DNA of 64,000 nt from Ceratodon purpureus. Lineage: Eukaryota; Streptophyta; Bryopsida; Pseudoditrichales; Ditrichaceae. Below, piece after piece: positions 23,254-33,379 of this stretch. Position 1 is the stretch's first letter. Every line of letters starts with the position of its first letter. The position numbers were made by a program, and so were the translations under genes. The notes below the pieces were generated by a model. That model did not search any database, had not been told where the DNA came from, and saw nothing but the letters and a program-made list of their open reading frames with translations. The stretch is taken from contig CM026426.1 of assembly GCA_014871385.1 (NCBI GenBank), positions 29,285,037-29,349,036 of the forward strand, given 5' to 3'.

Positions 23254-24102
23254 TCAGCGTTGCTCCCTGGGCCCTTGGGGTTCCTGGGGTCTGCTTCCGC
23301 TTTCTCTGCTTCTGCCTGGTGTTTCTGGGCTGTCTCGAGCTTGATGACGACTGGTGCTCTTCCCCTGGCCTCTGGTCAGCTGTACCCTTGGTAACAGTCT
23401 GGTTGCCTGCTCCTTCTGATCCTTCCCACTCACTACATCAGGGACTAGGTCTATTCCTGGTCGCACTGGTGTTGCATCTAGCGGTATCTCGCTGCCATCA
23501 TCCACCTCCTCACTTGCCTGTACTGGTTCCGGCTCCACATACTCCTCTTCATCGGGGAACCAGTTTTTCAGTAGGGCGTCCATCAATTCTGCCCCTTTAA
23601 TTTCCCTAGTGGGACTGGTGTGTACCCGTATCAGCATCCTCCTAAGGCTTGAAAGTATCAAGGGGGCCCAATTATGGTCTCCTCGCTTTACTGCCTGGTA
23701 CATGTTCTCCAACAACTCATTACTGGCGTAATGAGACTTCTTCTTGACACACATGATCTCCACCAATGCTCTGACCCTGTCCTGATACAATTCATCAAAC
23801 CCCTTGATCCTGGTCCCATCCGAAGTGTGATCTGCCCGAGTTAGTCCAAACACCCTCATATACCTCCGGTCCATGTCGTTCCTGCTCTTTGGAACAGCTG
23901 ATGTCCTGGTCCCCTCAATACCCAAGGCCTGCTGAATGGTCCAAGCCGTGATCTCTACAGGTATCCCTCTCACCGAGGCTCTGATTGGTGTGGTGTACTC
24001 GGTTTTCTCTCCCTTCACATAGTGGAATCCCTCTATAAAATCTGACACTAGCTCTATCCTAGGGGCTGGCCAGGTGTATTCGTAAAATGGACCCAAACTC
24101 AC
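23254..24102 (-). CDS. Extra 3' ORF of inner Ty3 element: plant-transposon-type domain
   Basis: A 282-codon open stretch downstream of integrase. Its first 200 residues look like a compact globular domain, with YVKGEKTEYTTPIRASVRG, then the VRGIPVEITAWTIQQALGI box and RVFGLTRADHTSDG. The last 80 residues are low-complexity Pro/Glu/Arg. The V-R-G-x-x-V-x-x-x-x-x-x-I-x-x-x-L pattern resembles the 'putative plant transposon protein' domain of plant LTR elements (family recall, not searched). The position, between integrase and the 3' LTR, is where env-like or accessory ORFs occur. No membrane segment is visible, so an envelope is unlikely. It is read as an accessory ORF of unknown role. Confidence 0.5.
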   Translation of the reverse strand: MSLGPFYEYTWPAPRIELVSDFIEGFHYVKGEKTEYTTPIRASVRGIPVEITAWTIQQALGIEGTRTSAVPKSRNDMDRRYMRVFGLTRADHTSDGTRIKGFDELYQDRVRALVEIMCVKKKSHYASNELLENMYQAVKRGDHNWAPLILSSLRRMLIRVHTSPTREIKGAELMDALLKNWFPDEEEYVEPEPVQASEEVDDGSEIPLDATPVRPGIDLVPDVVSGKDQKEQATRLLPRVQLTRGQGKSTSRHQARDSPETPGRSRESGSRPQEPQGPREQR

Positions 24103-24111
24103 CTTTTCTGC

Positions 24112-24534
24112 CTAGTGGTCATCCTTCAAATCTTTCCACCCCTTCCAGAACTCGAGGGGGATAAATGTGAGCTGAATTGCTCTATTCCTCTTCCTCTCCA
24201 TTATGACCCTCTTCGGTGCTCTGGCCAAGGTCTCGGTGGTCTTCCTCCTGGTGCTCCCTGTCCTCTGAATTTCTCCTTCAGCTCCTGGCCTGTGCTCTCC
24301 GTCTGATGTCCCTTGCGTCGGCAGTGGTGGTGCTTCTCCACCTTGTGGCTGGATCTCTTCCTGCTCCAGCTGAACCTCCAACTGCTCGGGTGGGGCCCCC
24401 TCCTGCTCTGGCTGAACCTCTGCCTGCTCTCCTCTCGCTCCGGTCTTCCCCATATACTCGTGAAGAGTTCCCTTCACCCCTGCCCTAGCTGGCTGTGTGG
24501 TATCCTTGCGGCCTGTACCCCCGCTAGTGGCCAT
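24112..24534 (-). CDS. Extra 3' ORF of inner Ty3 element: low-complexity leader ORF
   Basis: A 140-codon open stretch just upstream (on the minus strand) of the 23254-24102 ORF. It is rich in Gly, Glu and Gln (QLEVQLEQEEIQPQGGEAPP) with a more ordered end (AIQLTFIPLEFWKGWKDLK). The two stretches are ten bases apart. The ordered end reads like the beginning of the following domain. It has no recognised function. Confidence 0.4.
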   Translation of the reverse strand: MATSGGTGRKDTTQPARAGVKGTLHEYMGKTGARGEQAEVQPEQEGAPPEQLEVQLEQEEIQPQGGEAPPLPTQGTSDGEHRPGAEGEIQRTGSTRRKTTETLARAPKRVIMERKRNRAIQLTFIPLEFWKGWKDLKDDH

Positions 24535-25098
24535 TCAGTACCTCCTGTCGGTTCTACCCGACTGTCTCGGCTGTTCGTCTTCTTCCTGTACCAATGCTGC
24601 ACTTCTTCAGTCTCCGAATGTCAGTCTTGGTTCTTCAGCTCCACTTCTTCGACTGTTTTCTAAATCTGACGACTGAATCCTCTAACCGGACTGTCCCGCC
24701 TATTCTATTTCTTCCCTTTTTACTCTAACTGCTCTGTTACCCTCTACTTGTTCTTTTTTTTTCTCATTTCTTCTCTTTTCTCTTTCTAAAACCCTAATTT
24801 TTCCCCACTGCTCTAAGTCTTTCCTTACTGAACTATCACCTCCCGAGAAGCTGTCCAAACCAAATTGAAAACTTCCCAAACAATCTAAATTTCCTAATAA
24901 AACCTGGTCATGGCGGTCTTGTTGTTCCCGATTCTGCTGTTGCGGTCTTCCTCCTTCCTGCAGCTGCTGCTTGCCGTTGGTTTGAACTGCTCCTCTTCCT
25001 TCGAACTGCTGCTCACCCTCACTCGTCCCGTTGACAATGTCTCCTTGCTGCTCAGGGTGTCGTCTTCGGTCGCTGTTCGCTTCTACCCTTTGATCGTT

Positions 25099-25767
25099 CT
25101 ACAGCCCGCCTTCGCCTAGGGTTTTGCTGGTCTTCCTGCGGCCATGTCTCTCCTCCCACTGCCGTCGTTGGTGCTCGTCCAGCTGCCTCCAATGTTCTTC
25201 TATTTGTCGTCGGCGGCCTTCATCAACTCCCGATTGATGCGCCTCCTCAAGTTGATGCTGCTCCTCTCTGATTTGGTGGTGTCGCCTTCCTTCGAGCTGC
25301 TGTTGCTGCCTCTCCTTCTCGGGCTGCTGATGCCGTCTCTCCTCGAGCTGCTGTTGCCGCCCTTCTTCAAGCAGCTGCCGCTCCTTCTTGGACTGCTGGT
25401 GCTGTCTCCCCTCGAGCTGCTGCTGCCACCTTCTTTCAAGCTGCTGCCGCTCCTCCTCAGGGTCTTGTGCTGTTTCCCTTCTCCTTATGCTTGCTCCGCC
25501 GCCACCTTGTGGATACTTAGCCCTTCGTCCCGCCACTCTCCAGTTCCCGCTACTCTTCCGATTCACTTGGCAACTCCAAAAAGAGTTGACCTCTCTCCTC
25601 AACTCCTCCATGTGCTCTCGGGTTTCATCCGAATGGGATGAATTTCGTCGGCTGTTTTCCATCCAGTCGTTCTGGATGAATGACCGCTCCTGTCCGGATG
25701 GATTACATCCATCCTCCTTCTTAATGGGCCGTCCACTTAACTCTCCCATCCTCTTCTCCTTCATCAT
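25099..25767 (-). CDS. Extra 3' ORF of inner Ty3 element: Gln/Arg-rich repeat protein
   Basis: A 222-codon open stretch immediately 3' of integrase. Residues 90-200 are an internally repetitive run of units such as RQQQLEERRHQQPEKERQQQ and RQLLEEGRQQQLEERRHQQ, each about 20 residues, predicted to be one long charged helix. It has no enzyme motif. Repetition at the DNA level (CTGCTG/CTCCTT words on plus) suggests expansion by slippage. It may be a structural or RNA-binding accessory, or expanded spacer. Confidence 0.4.
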   Translation of the reverse strand: MMKEKRMGELSGRPIKKEDGCNPSGQERSFIQNDWMENSRRNSSHSDETREHMEELRREVNSFWSCQVNRKSSGNWRVAGRRAKYPQGGGGASIRRRETAQDPEEERQQLERRWQQQLEGRQHQQSKKERQLLEEGRQQQLEERRHQQPEKERQQQQLEGRRHHQIREEQHQLEEAHQSGVDEGRRRQIEEHWRQLDEHQRRQWEERHGRRKTSKTLGEGGL

Positions 25768-26045
25768 TACTGTTTCTACTACTCCACATCCAATAACTAC
25801 TAACTCTTTCTTTTCTTTATTTTTTTTCTTTTCTCTGATTTTTTTCCATTTCCTTTATTTTTTTCAATCACCGCCTCCATGTCTCCTTCTTCTGACTGCT
25901 GTACTTCCTCCTACTCATTTTCATTTTCCTTTTGATTTTTCATTTTTCTCTCACTGTTTTCTTTACCCCTCTGCTGGTTTACTGCTTCACTGCCTCCTTC
26001 TTCATAGCTTTTTTCACCTTTTATCCCTGTATTTTCTAACCCTGA

Positions 26046-27335
26046 CTAGAGACTAACCCCCTTTTGCTCGTTGACCAGTCCCCTGGTCAAATGTCCTGGT
26101 GTCTTAGTTTCCACTACCCTGTTTTCCTTCTCATAAAATCTATATGGTTTTAACTTATTAATATTAACCAAAACTGGGTCTGGTTCGAAATTTTTTACCT
26201 GGACCAGCAGAGCAGTATTGTTGGGGAGCCTGTACTGGACCCTATAAGGTCCAAACCACCGACTTTTGAATTTCCCCACATGCTCCTTGTGGCCCTTGGG
26301 ATACCAGAGCACATAATCGCCCACTTGAAAGTCTTTTCGCTTGTAGTGTTGCTGGCTCCGAAGTGCCCTGTTCCATTGCTTGGCTCCTACTGTTTCCTGG
26401 GCCTCCAGTCTTGAAGTGTCCATCTGCTCCAGGTCTGCAATCCTGGCTGCCAACACCCTGGTTGGTGTATAATCTATCTCTGAGCTAGTCTTGCTGGTCG
26501 GCACTATGTACTCTGTTGGCATTAACGGATGTAAGCCATAGACCAGTTGAAATGGTGTGTAACCTGTAGTAACCTTGTAAGCAATCCTGTAGGAGAGCAG
26601 TACAGTATGAAGATGCTCATCCCAATCTGTTCTCCTATCATTGACCAGTTTACTCAGTAGGTGACCAATCACCTTGTTTGTTGACTCTGCCTGGCCATTA
26701 CCCTGGGGGTAATAGGTTGTTGATGTACGATGCTGGAGCAGAAAATGCTCCACTAGGTGTTCTATAGCCTCACTAATAAAATGAGAACCCTGGTCACTTA
26801 CAAGTGTCAAAGGACACCCGTATCTTGAAATGATCTGCTCATACAAAAACTTAGCAGTAACTGCTGCTGAATTGGTTTTGAGCACCCTTGCCTCCACCCA
26901 CTTGGTAGCATAATCTGTAGCCACCAGTATGTACCTGTTCCCTGTTCTGGATGCTGTTGGTTTAATGGGCCCTAAAAAGTCCAATCCCCATTTCATAAAT
27001 GGTTTTGCTGGCATACTGGCCACTAAGGTAGCTAAACCAGTATTTGCCATGCCTCCCACTCTCTGGCATCTGTCACACGCCTTGCAGTATTCGGCAACAT
27101 CCCGATGTATCGCTGGCCACCAGTATCCGGCGTCCAGTATCTTCCTGCTGGTGATATCTTGCAAAAAATGACCACCTGCTACTCCATTGTGCATCTCCTT
27201 CATCACTACCTCTGCCTGCACGGGGTCCAGTACCCTCCTGACCACCAGATCATGTCCTCGCTTGTGCAGAACTCCCTGGACTAGTGTATAGGGCAGTGAC
27301 TTCAGAATGAGCTTTCTCTGCTCCTCCTTAGACAA
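26046..27335 (-). CDS. Integrase of inner Ty3 element
   Basis: A 429-codon open stretch holding a Ty3-type integrase. It opens with an HHCC zinc module (H in EMHNGVAGGHF, then CKACDRCQRVG). The catalytic core follows, with LDFLGPIKPTASRTG, LVSDQGSHFISEAIEH and GNGQAESTNKVIG giving the D, D and E of DD35E. At the C-terminus is the GPY/F module in KSRWFGPYRVQYRLP. No chromodomain is evident. It inserts the element's cDNA into chromosomes. It is part of a mobile element treated as a fossil. Confidence 0.9.
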   Translation of the reverse strand: MSKEEQRKLILKSLPYTLVQGVLHKRGHDLVVRRVLDPVQAEVVMKEMHNGVAGGHFLQDITSRKILDAGYWWPAIHRDVAEYCKACDRCQRVGGMANTGLATLVASMPAKPFMKWGLDFLGPIKPTASRTGNRYILVATDYATKWVEARVLKTNSAAVTAKFLYEQIISRYGCPLTLVSDQGSHFISEAIEHLVEHFLLQHRTSTTYYPQGNGQAESTNKVIGHLLSKLVNDRRTDWDEHLHTVLLSYRIAYKVTTGYTPFQLVYGLHPLMPTEYIVPTSKTSSEIDYTPTRVLAARIADLEQMDTSRLEAQETVGAKQWNRALRSQQHYKRKDFQVGDYVLWYPKGHKEHVGKFKSRWFGPYRVQYRLPNNTALLVQVKNFEPDPVLVNINKLKPYRFYEKENRVVETKTPGHLTRGLVNEQKGVSL

Positions 27336-27338
27336 GTC

Positions 27339-28178
27339 CTATCGTACAACACCAGATTTCAGGTAAGAACGTACATCCTCTAACCATTCTAGTTTAATAT
27401 AAAACAAACTTGCATCCTTGGTCTGGTCCTCGACACCAGTTGCTGGTTCTCCGTTGGGCAGTCTTGACATCGCATCTGCCACACCATGATTTTTCCCAGA
27501 CTTATACACCACTGTAAAATCGTATTCTTGAAACAGCAGTAGCCACCTTGCTATCCTTCCTGACACCTGCGGCTTATTGACCAGATACACTAGTGCCATA
27601 TGGTCAACATAGAAAACAAATTTATTGCCCAGCAGATAATGCCTATACTTGTTCAGAGCATAAACCATTGCCAAAGCTTCCCTTTCAGTAGTACTATAGT
27701 TTCTCTCAGCAGAATTTAGCAGTCTACTAGCATAAGAAATGGGCTGGTCACACTTCCCTGTTGGATTCTGGGCCAGCATCACTCCTAATGCTATATTCGA
27801 AGCATCCGTATGCACATGAAACTCCAGGTCCCATCTCGGTGCAATGAGAATTGGCGCATTCTGGTACTGCTCCTTGATTTTCTTCCATGCCTGCTCACAC
27901 TGGTCTGACCAGATGAATTCCTCTGTCTTTCTCATGAGCCTGGTGATTGGCTCCATGATATGTGCATACGACTTAATGTAGCACCTGTTAAACTGGGCAA
28001 AACCGTTAAAAACCTGTACATCTACTGGTTTTTCTGGTCTAGGCATGTTCTCGACTGCTTCAATTTTCTTAGGATCAGGAAATTTCCCTTCCTTTGACAC
28101 AATGTGGCCCAGTATAATACCAGAGAAGACCAGTAGTAAACATTTCTCAGGATTTAGACTTACCCATACTCCCGGCAT
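27339..28178 (-). CDS. RT thumb and RNase H of inner Ty3 element
   Basis: A 279-codon open stretch carrying the C-terminal part of RT (NPEKCLLLVFSGIILGHIVS) and an RNase H domain. The RNase H boxes are HVHTDASNIALGVMLAQ (first Asp), STTEREALAMVYALNKYRHY (Glu) and FYVDHMALVYLVNKP (Asp), followed by GKNHGVADAMSRLP (last Asp). It removes RNA from the hybrid during reverse transcription. The reverse transcriptase palm lies just upstream in the element. It is part of a mobile element treated as a fossil. Confidence 0.9.
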   Translation of the reverse strand: MPGVWVSLNPEKCLLLVFSGIILGHIVSKEGKFPDPKKIEAVENMPRPEKPVDVQVFNGFAQFNRCYIKSYAHIMEPITRLMRKTEEFIWSDQCEQAWKKIKEQYQNAPILIAPRWDLEFHVHTDASNIALGVMLAQNPTGKCDQPISYASRLLNSAERNYSTTEREALAMVYALNKYRHYLLGNKFVFYVDHMALVYLVNKPQVSGRIARWLLLFQEYDFTVVYKSGKNHGVADAMSRLPNGEPATGVEDQTKDASLFYIKLEWLEDVRSYLKSGVVR

Positions 28179-28300
28179 TTCTCAAAACACTTCCTCAACT
28201 TGACCAGTTGACTAATAATGTCATTGTACACACTAAAATCATCCAAAAATAATTTCATAAAATCACCAATGAAATCACGAAAGGCTTTGTTTACTGCCCT

Positions 28301-31300
28301 CTAGTATCTTGGAGGTGCGTTTTTCAGCCCAAAAGGCATGACTATCCACACAAATGCTCCCCAGTCCGTTACGAAAGCAGTCTTGTGCCGGTCCTCTGGT
28401 GCTATCTGAATCTGGTGGTATCCGGAGTACCCATCCAGAAACGAATACATCTCATGTCCTGCCACAGAATCCAACACTTCCTCAGTAAATGGCAATGGAT
28501 ACGGGTCCTTTTTAGTGGCAGCATTCAGTTTACGAAAGTCAATACAAATTCTCAACTTCCCATTTTTCTTAGGAACAATAACAATAGGGGATAACCAGGT
28601 AGCATCTTCTATTAGTGTAATGAATCCAGCCTGAAGCAGTTTATCCAAGTCCTGCTTCACAATACTGGCATAATTTGGATTCATGCGATATCTGGCCTGA
28701 TGGGATGGTGGGATATCCTTCTCCAACTCAATCCTGTGCTGTGCAATTGAGGGTGGGATACCCTTCAGGTCTTTATAGGTCCAGGCAAATACATACTTGA
28801 ACTCCCTGAACAGAGCCTCTGCTTCAATAGCCTGTTCTGGACTAATGGCTGCATTAATCTTCAGATACTGGGGCTCCTCCTCTGTTCCAAGGTTAATTTT
28901 TCTCAACTGCTCCGACTCTGGTAAGGTCCAGGATGCAATCATCAGTTTCTTCACTTTCTCCCGGGCTGGTGTCTCATCCACCTCAATGTCGCCCTCCTCA
29001 AAGTTGTGAAAATGGTCTGGGTAGGTTCGCTCTGATCCCCCCTCTTGTCCCTGGTTCTGGTCCTGGTTCTTTGCCGGGCTCTTGATGTCGTCCTGGTCCT
29101 TGCTGTTGTCCTGGTCCTTGTTCTGCTCCATTCGAGGCAGAGTGACTGTTCCAACTACCAATAGGTCCTGCTCACTAGCTAACCACAAGGCTTCTTCCTC
29201 ATCTGTCAGTCCTTCAGTAAAGTTATAACAGACTAGGACTTCAGGTAACTTAGGCCTGGGCCCCTTTCTCTGACTGACTGAGATCGTTTTTACAGTACCA
29301 TTACCTCTGATAGTGACCAGGTTATTACCCCAGTCGTGGTTTACCTTAGCATCAATTAACCAAGGTCTGCCTAGCAACATACTATAGGCTTCATTAACTT
29401 CTTTATTTTTAATAACAATCAAGGTGATAAGGTAAGGAATACCGTGGATGTGAATTTTGACATTACGAATCATCCCCACTGGGTCAACGACTGTCTGGTC
29501 CGCCATTCTTAATCTGAAAGGAGCAGGCTGTGGGTCCTTGAGGCCCAGTCTTTTACGCTCCTCCTCAGTGATCAGGTTTACACCTGATCCTCCATCCAGT
29601 AGAACATTCTCCAGAATTCCATTGCCTATCTGCACAGTCAGCACTGGCAGTTCTTTGTCAACATCAATAGCTAGACTGCCTATTAAATCAGTCTTACCTG
29701 GTTGACTGGTTGTGGGCTTCTTGCTTGGTACTGGCTCTGGTTGAGTGGACTGGTCCTCTGCCATTTCTGGGAATACGTGGGCTTTCACAAATTCTGTCAA
29801 ACTAGGGGCCATCTTCAGCAGCTGTCCTAGTGAGACTGTGATGGGACTGTCAAGTATTTTTCTTCCAACTACAGTTGCATAGTGCTGCTCCTGGTTGTTC
29901 TCTGTGCTGGTCTCCCCTTCTGCGCCCAATTCCTGCTCGATGGTCTTGGAGCTGTAGGCTAGTGTAACCGAGTGTGGGAATCCTGCCCACTCATTATCCA
30001 GCACTTCGCCATCTCCTTCCTTCTCTGCTGTTTTTAAAGTCGCCCTGAGTCTCTCTGCTTCTGCCTTCTCCTGCTCCTCCTGAAGCTGGATTTCCTTCAA
30101 GGTTTCTAACATCGAATTCCTAATTTTCTCTTCCTCCTGCCAGTCCTCCTTCGTCCTGGCCTTTCTTGGTTCAGGTTCCCTTGATTCATCCTGGATAGGT
30201 AACAGTCCTGCTTTCAGCCTCTGGGCTCTGGTCATGGTAGCTACCCCCATTGACTCTTCAGGTTCCTCTATTAGCTCAATCTCCACATTGCTTACATGGT
30301 GATCCTGTTTCTTGTTGGTCTTCTCCTGGTCTGCCAAAAACTGGTCCCATTGTGCCTTCTTGGGGCAGTTCCAGCTTCTGTGGTCTGCTCCTCCACACAA
30401 GAAACAACATGGTGGTTGATCACCATAACTCCTTTGTTGACTGCTGCCTGCCCTGGGATTCGGTGGTCGCTGGTATCCTTGGTTGTAACTGTAAGTTCCT
30501 GCAGGTTTAGAAGCAGAAACTTCATTAACACAAACATGTTCTTCTCCTTCCTTCTTCGCACCTGACCCCCTCTGGTTGGCTGGGTTGTACCAACAGTTCT
30601 TATCATCATGGCCTAGCTTCTTACAAATACCACAGGCTTTCCTTGGAGCCTCTTGGTCTGGTTCCTTCCTGGTCACTGTGGCTGCCTTACTGCTGGTCTC
30701 CAATTTCTTCACCTCAATCTTAGTGGGTTTACCACTAGAGTCAGTGCAGTTCTCCTCGCATCTCAAGGCTGCATCCACCAACTCTGTCAAACTCCTTACT
30801 GGTGCCACACTAGTAGTAATTTTGATATACTCCAGCAGTCCTGCTTGAAAATTAGTGATTTTGAACCCCTCTCCTGGATCAGATTGTAGACATTTAATTA
30901 ATGTCATAAACCGATCATAGTAGTCTTGAACCTTTTCTCTGTCCCCCTGTTTGAAGGACTTCAATTCCCTATATACTGCCTCATCAGTAGTCTGGTCTCT
31001 GTACCTTCTCCTAAAAGCAGCTTTAACATCCTCCCATGAGCAGTAGACATGATTCTCCAGGAAATTCTCATACCATGCATCAACCTTGTCCAGCAAAGTG
31101 GTACCCATCAGGTTGATTGTCACCTGCTCATCAGTTTCTCCGTTGTGCCATAGGGTCCTTTCAAACTGCCGTATATGAGCATCTGGATTCGTCCCTTCCT
31201 TGTACTTCGTGTAGGTCAGCGGCTTCCTCTGTGCCACAAGGACTGGTCCTGTCACTGGTGGTACTCTGGGTCTAGCAGTTGGTGGGTAGGCTGGTCGACC

Positions 31301-32308
31301 ATGCCTCACTGGATAACTGCTGTCCGCTGTATCCCCTGGTACTCCTATTCCTGCAGGTGGCCTAGTATCATACGGCATCCCTCTCATTATCTCCGCTGGT
31401 CTTCTGTATCCTATTCCTGTGTCAGGAACTCCTGTTCCAGCTTCTGCTCCTCCGCTTGGCCAGTATGCTGTTCTGTTGACTTCTGGTCTGTACTCATCAC
31501 CTGTGAGGTGATCCACATAGGTAGAATGTACCCCTCCTCCTCTTGTTGGGCTCACCCGAGTCCTCGAAGTTGGGAAATGGTCTGTCCCTGGCCTTCCTGG
31601 TATAGCAGATGTAGTGTAGGGTGCTCCCATCAATTCTGCTTCCCTCAGCTGATCTGGTCTGTCCCCCTGAACCATTGAATGGTCATATGCTGCCCACGGA
31701 TCCGCCCTTGGTTTGGCCTGGAGTTTTTGGCTCTCTTCCCTCAATATCTCCTGCCATTTGTAAAGGGTCGCCTGCAGGGTAGCTTCTTTCATTTCTTCCT
31801 CCTTCTTCTTCTGGTCCTCCAATCTCTGTGCCTCTTGTAATAATCGCAGAGCCTCCTGTCTTAGCAAGTCCTGCTGCATTGCTTCTTTTCTCTCAGCTGC
31901 CTGCTTCATCTCCTCCCTCCTTTGAGTCTCCTGCCAGGTTCTGAGAGCCTCCTGTCTCTGCTTCTCCTGGTCCTGCTCTTCAAGTCTCTTTGTTTCCTGC
32001 CATAGCTTCATGGCTTCCTTCAGTTTGATCTCCTCCCGATTCTTTTCTTCCCAAGCCTCCATTGTCTCTCTGAACCTGGGTGCCTGGCCTAGCTCCTCCA
32101 TCTGCCTCCTGTACAGGTCCTTTGTTGCCTGCTGGTTTCTTCGTTCTCTTTCTGCCTGCCTTCTAGCCTGCTGTCGAGCCTTTAACTCCTCTAGCTGTCT
32201 TCTGTCCTCCTCATCTTCCTCCAGCTCCATTCCTTGGAACTGCTCTTGTGCAAAATGTACCACTGGTCTCTTGGGATTCACCTGTGCTGGCTTACCCGTT
32301 TTGTACAT
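28301..32308 (-). CDS. gag-protease-RT open stretch of inner Ty3 element
   Basis: 1335 codons. Residues about 10-200 are a highly charged Q/E/R coiled coil (RRQAERERRNQQ and similar). A retrotransposon gag domain spans about 365-480 (YTKYKEGTNPDAHIRQFERT; KSFKQGDREKVQDYYDRF). Two CCHC zinc knuckles follow, CGICKKLGHDDKNC (about 560) and CCFLCGGADHRSWNC (about 635). An aspartic protease has LLDGGSGVNLITEE (about 903). From about 1190 the reverse transcriptase starts (SPIVIVPKKNGKLRICIDFR; FLDGYSGYHQIQIAPED). Such a long gag N-terminal coiled coil is unusual. It is part of a mobile element treated as a fossil. Confidence 0.9.
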   Translation of the reverse strand: MYKTGKPAQVNPKRPVVHFAQEQFQGMELEEDEEDRRQLEELKARQQARRQAERERRNQQATKDLYRRQMEELGQAPRFRETMEAWEEKNREEIKLKEAMKLWQETKRLEEQDQEKQRQEALRTWQETQRREEMKQAAERKEAMQQDLLRQEALRLLQEAQRLEDQKKKEEEMKEATLQATLYKWQEILREESQKLQAKPRADPWAAYDHSMVQGDRPDQLREAELMGAPYTTSAIPGRPGTDHFPTSRTRVSPTRGGGVHSTYVDHLTGDEYRPEVNRTAYWPSGGAEAGTGVPDTGIGYRRPAEIMRGMPYDTRPPAGIGVPGDTADSSYPVRHGRPAYPPTARPRVPPVTGPVLVAQRKPLTYTKYKEGTNPDAHIRQFERTLWHNGETDEQVTINLMGTTLLDKVDAWYENFLENHVYCSWEDVKAAFRRRYRDQTTDEAVYRELKSFKQGDREKVQDYYDRFMTLIKCLQSDPGEGFKITNFQAGLLEYIKITTSVAPVRSLTELVDAALRCEENCTDSSGKPTKIEVKKLETSSKAATVTRKEPDQEAPRKACGICKKLGHDDKNCWYNPANQRGSGAKKEGEEHVCVNEVSASKPAGTYSYNQGYQRPPNPRAGSSQQRSYGDQPPCCFLCGGADHRSWNCPKKAQWDQFLADQEKTNKKQDHHVSNVEIELIEEPEESMGVATMTRAQRLKAGLLPIQDESREPEPRKARTKEDWQEEEKIRNSMLETLKEIQLQEEQEKAEAERLRATLKTAEKEGDGEVLDNEWAGFPHSVTLAYSSKTIEQELGAEGETSTENNQEQHYATVVGRKILDSPITVSLGQLLKMAPSLTEFVKAHVFPEMAEDQSTQPEPVPSKKPTTSQPGKTDLIGSLAIDVDKELPVLTVQIGNGILENVLLDGGSGVNLITEEERKRLGLKDPQPAPFRLRMADQTVVDPVGMIRNVKIHIHGIPYLITLIVIKNKEVNEAYSMLLGRPWLIDAKVNHDWGNNLVTIRGNGTVKTISVSQRKGPRPKLPEVLVCYNFTEGLTDEEEALWLASEQDLLVVGTVTLPRMEQNKDQDNSKDQDDIKSPAKNQDQNQGQEGGSERTYPDHFHNFEEGDIEVDETPAREKVKKLMIASWTLPESEQLRKINLGTEEEPQYLKINAAISPEQAIEAEALFREFKYVFAWTYKDLKGIPPSIAQHRIELEKDIPPSHQARYRMNPNYASIVKQDLDKLLQAGFITLIEDATWLSPIVIVPKKNGKLRICIDFRKLNAATKKDPYPLPFTEEVLDSVAGHEMYSFLDGYSGYHQIQIAPEDRHKTAFVTDWGAFVWIVMPFGLKNAPPRY

Positions 32309-32332
32309 CTCTGACAGTACTGCTGCTCCTGT

Positions 32333-32896
32333 CTAGACTCTGTCCCCAGTGTTAACTTCTTCCAACTTTTTCTTCAGCGTTTCCAATGTCTCCACCAAAT
32401 CACCTGGTGTCTTCTCCCCTGGTTTTGGTGTGTCTGATCTGCTGCCTCCTTTCTTTTCCTCCTCCTGGTAATGGTCATATGCTGATGCCATTCTGGTCTG
32501 GGGGTTCCAGCAATGCTGTGTGTCTCCTTCACCTGGCCTTGGGAATTCCCTCCTGGTGGTCTTGGGTGATAGTGGATGTCCCTCATACTTCCGAATTTCT
32601 TCCTCATCCTCTTGCCAATTCTTGAAGCTTGGGCCAGGTTCTCCTCTTGCTGACCCTATCCTCCTGCTTACTCCAAGTATTGTCTCCTGGCTCGAATTTT
32701 GTCCTACCACGTCCATGTCAATCAGGTCCCTGGTTCTCCCTTTAGCTATACTTTCTTCTGAACTCAATTGTCCTCCCATTGCTTTTCCTACTTCTGCTGC
32801 TGCTCTTTGCTCCCTGAGTTCGTACCTTGCCAACCGTTCTGCTGCTTGTCTCCTGGCTATCTCCTCCTTGTCCCACCCTGGGTATTCTCTGTCCAT
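32333..32896 (-). CDS. N-terminal gag-side open stretch of inner Ty3 element
   Basis: A 187-codon open stretch from ATG 32896. It has an Ala/Arg/Glu-rich helical N-terminus (ERLARYELREQRAAAEVGK), followed by a Pro/Gly/Ser-rich charged region and a last helix (LVETLETLKKKLEEVNTG). It lies just upstream of the gag-protease-RT stretch, between the leader repeats and gag. No domain is recognised. It is probably the start of the element's own gag-side coding region. Confidence 0.5.
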   Translation of the reverse strand: MDREYPGWDKEEIARRQAAERLARYELREQRAAAEVGKAMGGQLSSEESIAKGRTRDLIDMDVVGQNSSQETILGVSRRIGSARGEPGPSFKNWQEDEEEIRKYEGHPLSPKTTRREFPRPGEGDTQHCWNPQTRMASAYDHYQEEEKKGGSRSDTPKPGEKTPGDLVETLETLKKKLEEVNTGDRV

Positions 32897-33379
32897 TGCA
32901 GTACAGTTTGCTGCTCTTCCCTTGGTACTCTCTGGTCAGGTGCTCTTCTGGTTTGGCTGGTGCTTCCAGTAACTGAGTCTCTTCCTTCAAAACTCCTAGG
33001 TAGGTGCTGTCGGTTCCTTGTCCTTAGCCCTCCTCTGGTCCGTTGGATGCTAGTCCTCCTGTTTCCTGGTTCCTGTCTAGTCCATCCCTTTTTCACCCTT
33101 CCACTTTGGTTCCTTTGGGACCTGTCAGTCTTTACTATCCTAGTGTAGATAGTTTTCTGCCCTTAGTTTCGCAAGTTCTAGCATAGTCTCAGTTTTTCCA
33201 AGCTTCCATACATTATAGTTTGCAAGCTTCTCCCACAGATTTTTCCTGGTTCCCTACTGTCCATTCAGTTTTGTTTTTAACTTTTCAATTTTTTCCATTC
33301 CTCATTTTTTTCCTTAAGTTGCTTACTGTTTTTCTTAACTTCTTTTAACCGTTCGCATTTTTACCCTCAGTCTCCACTG

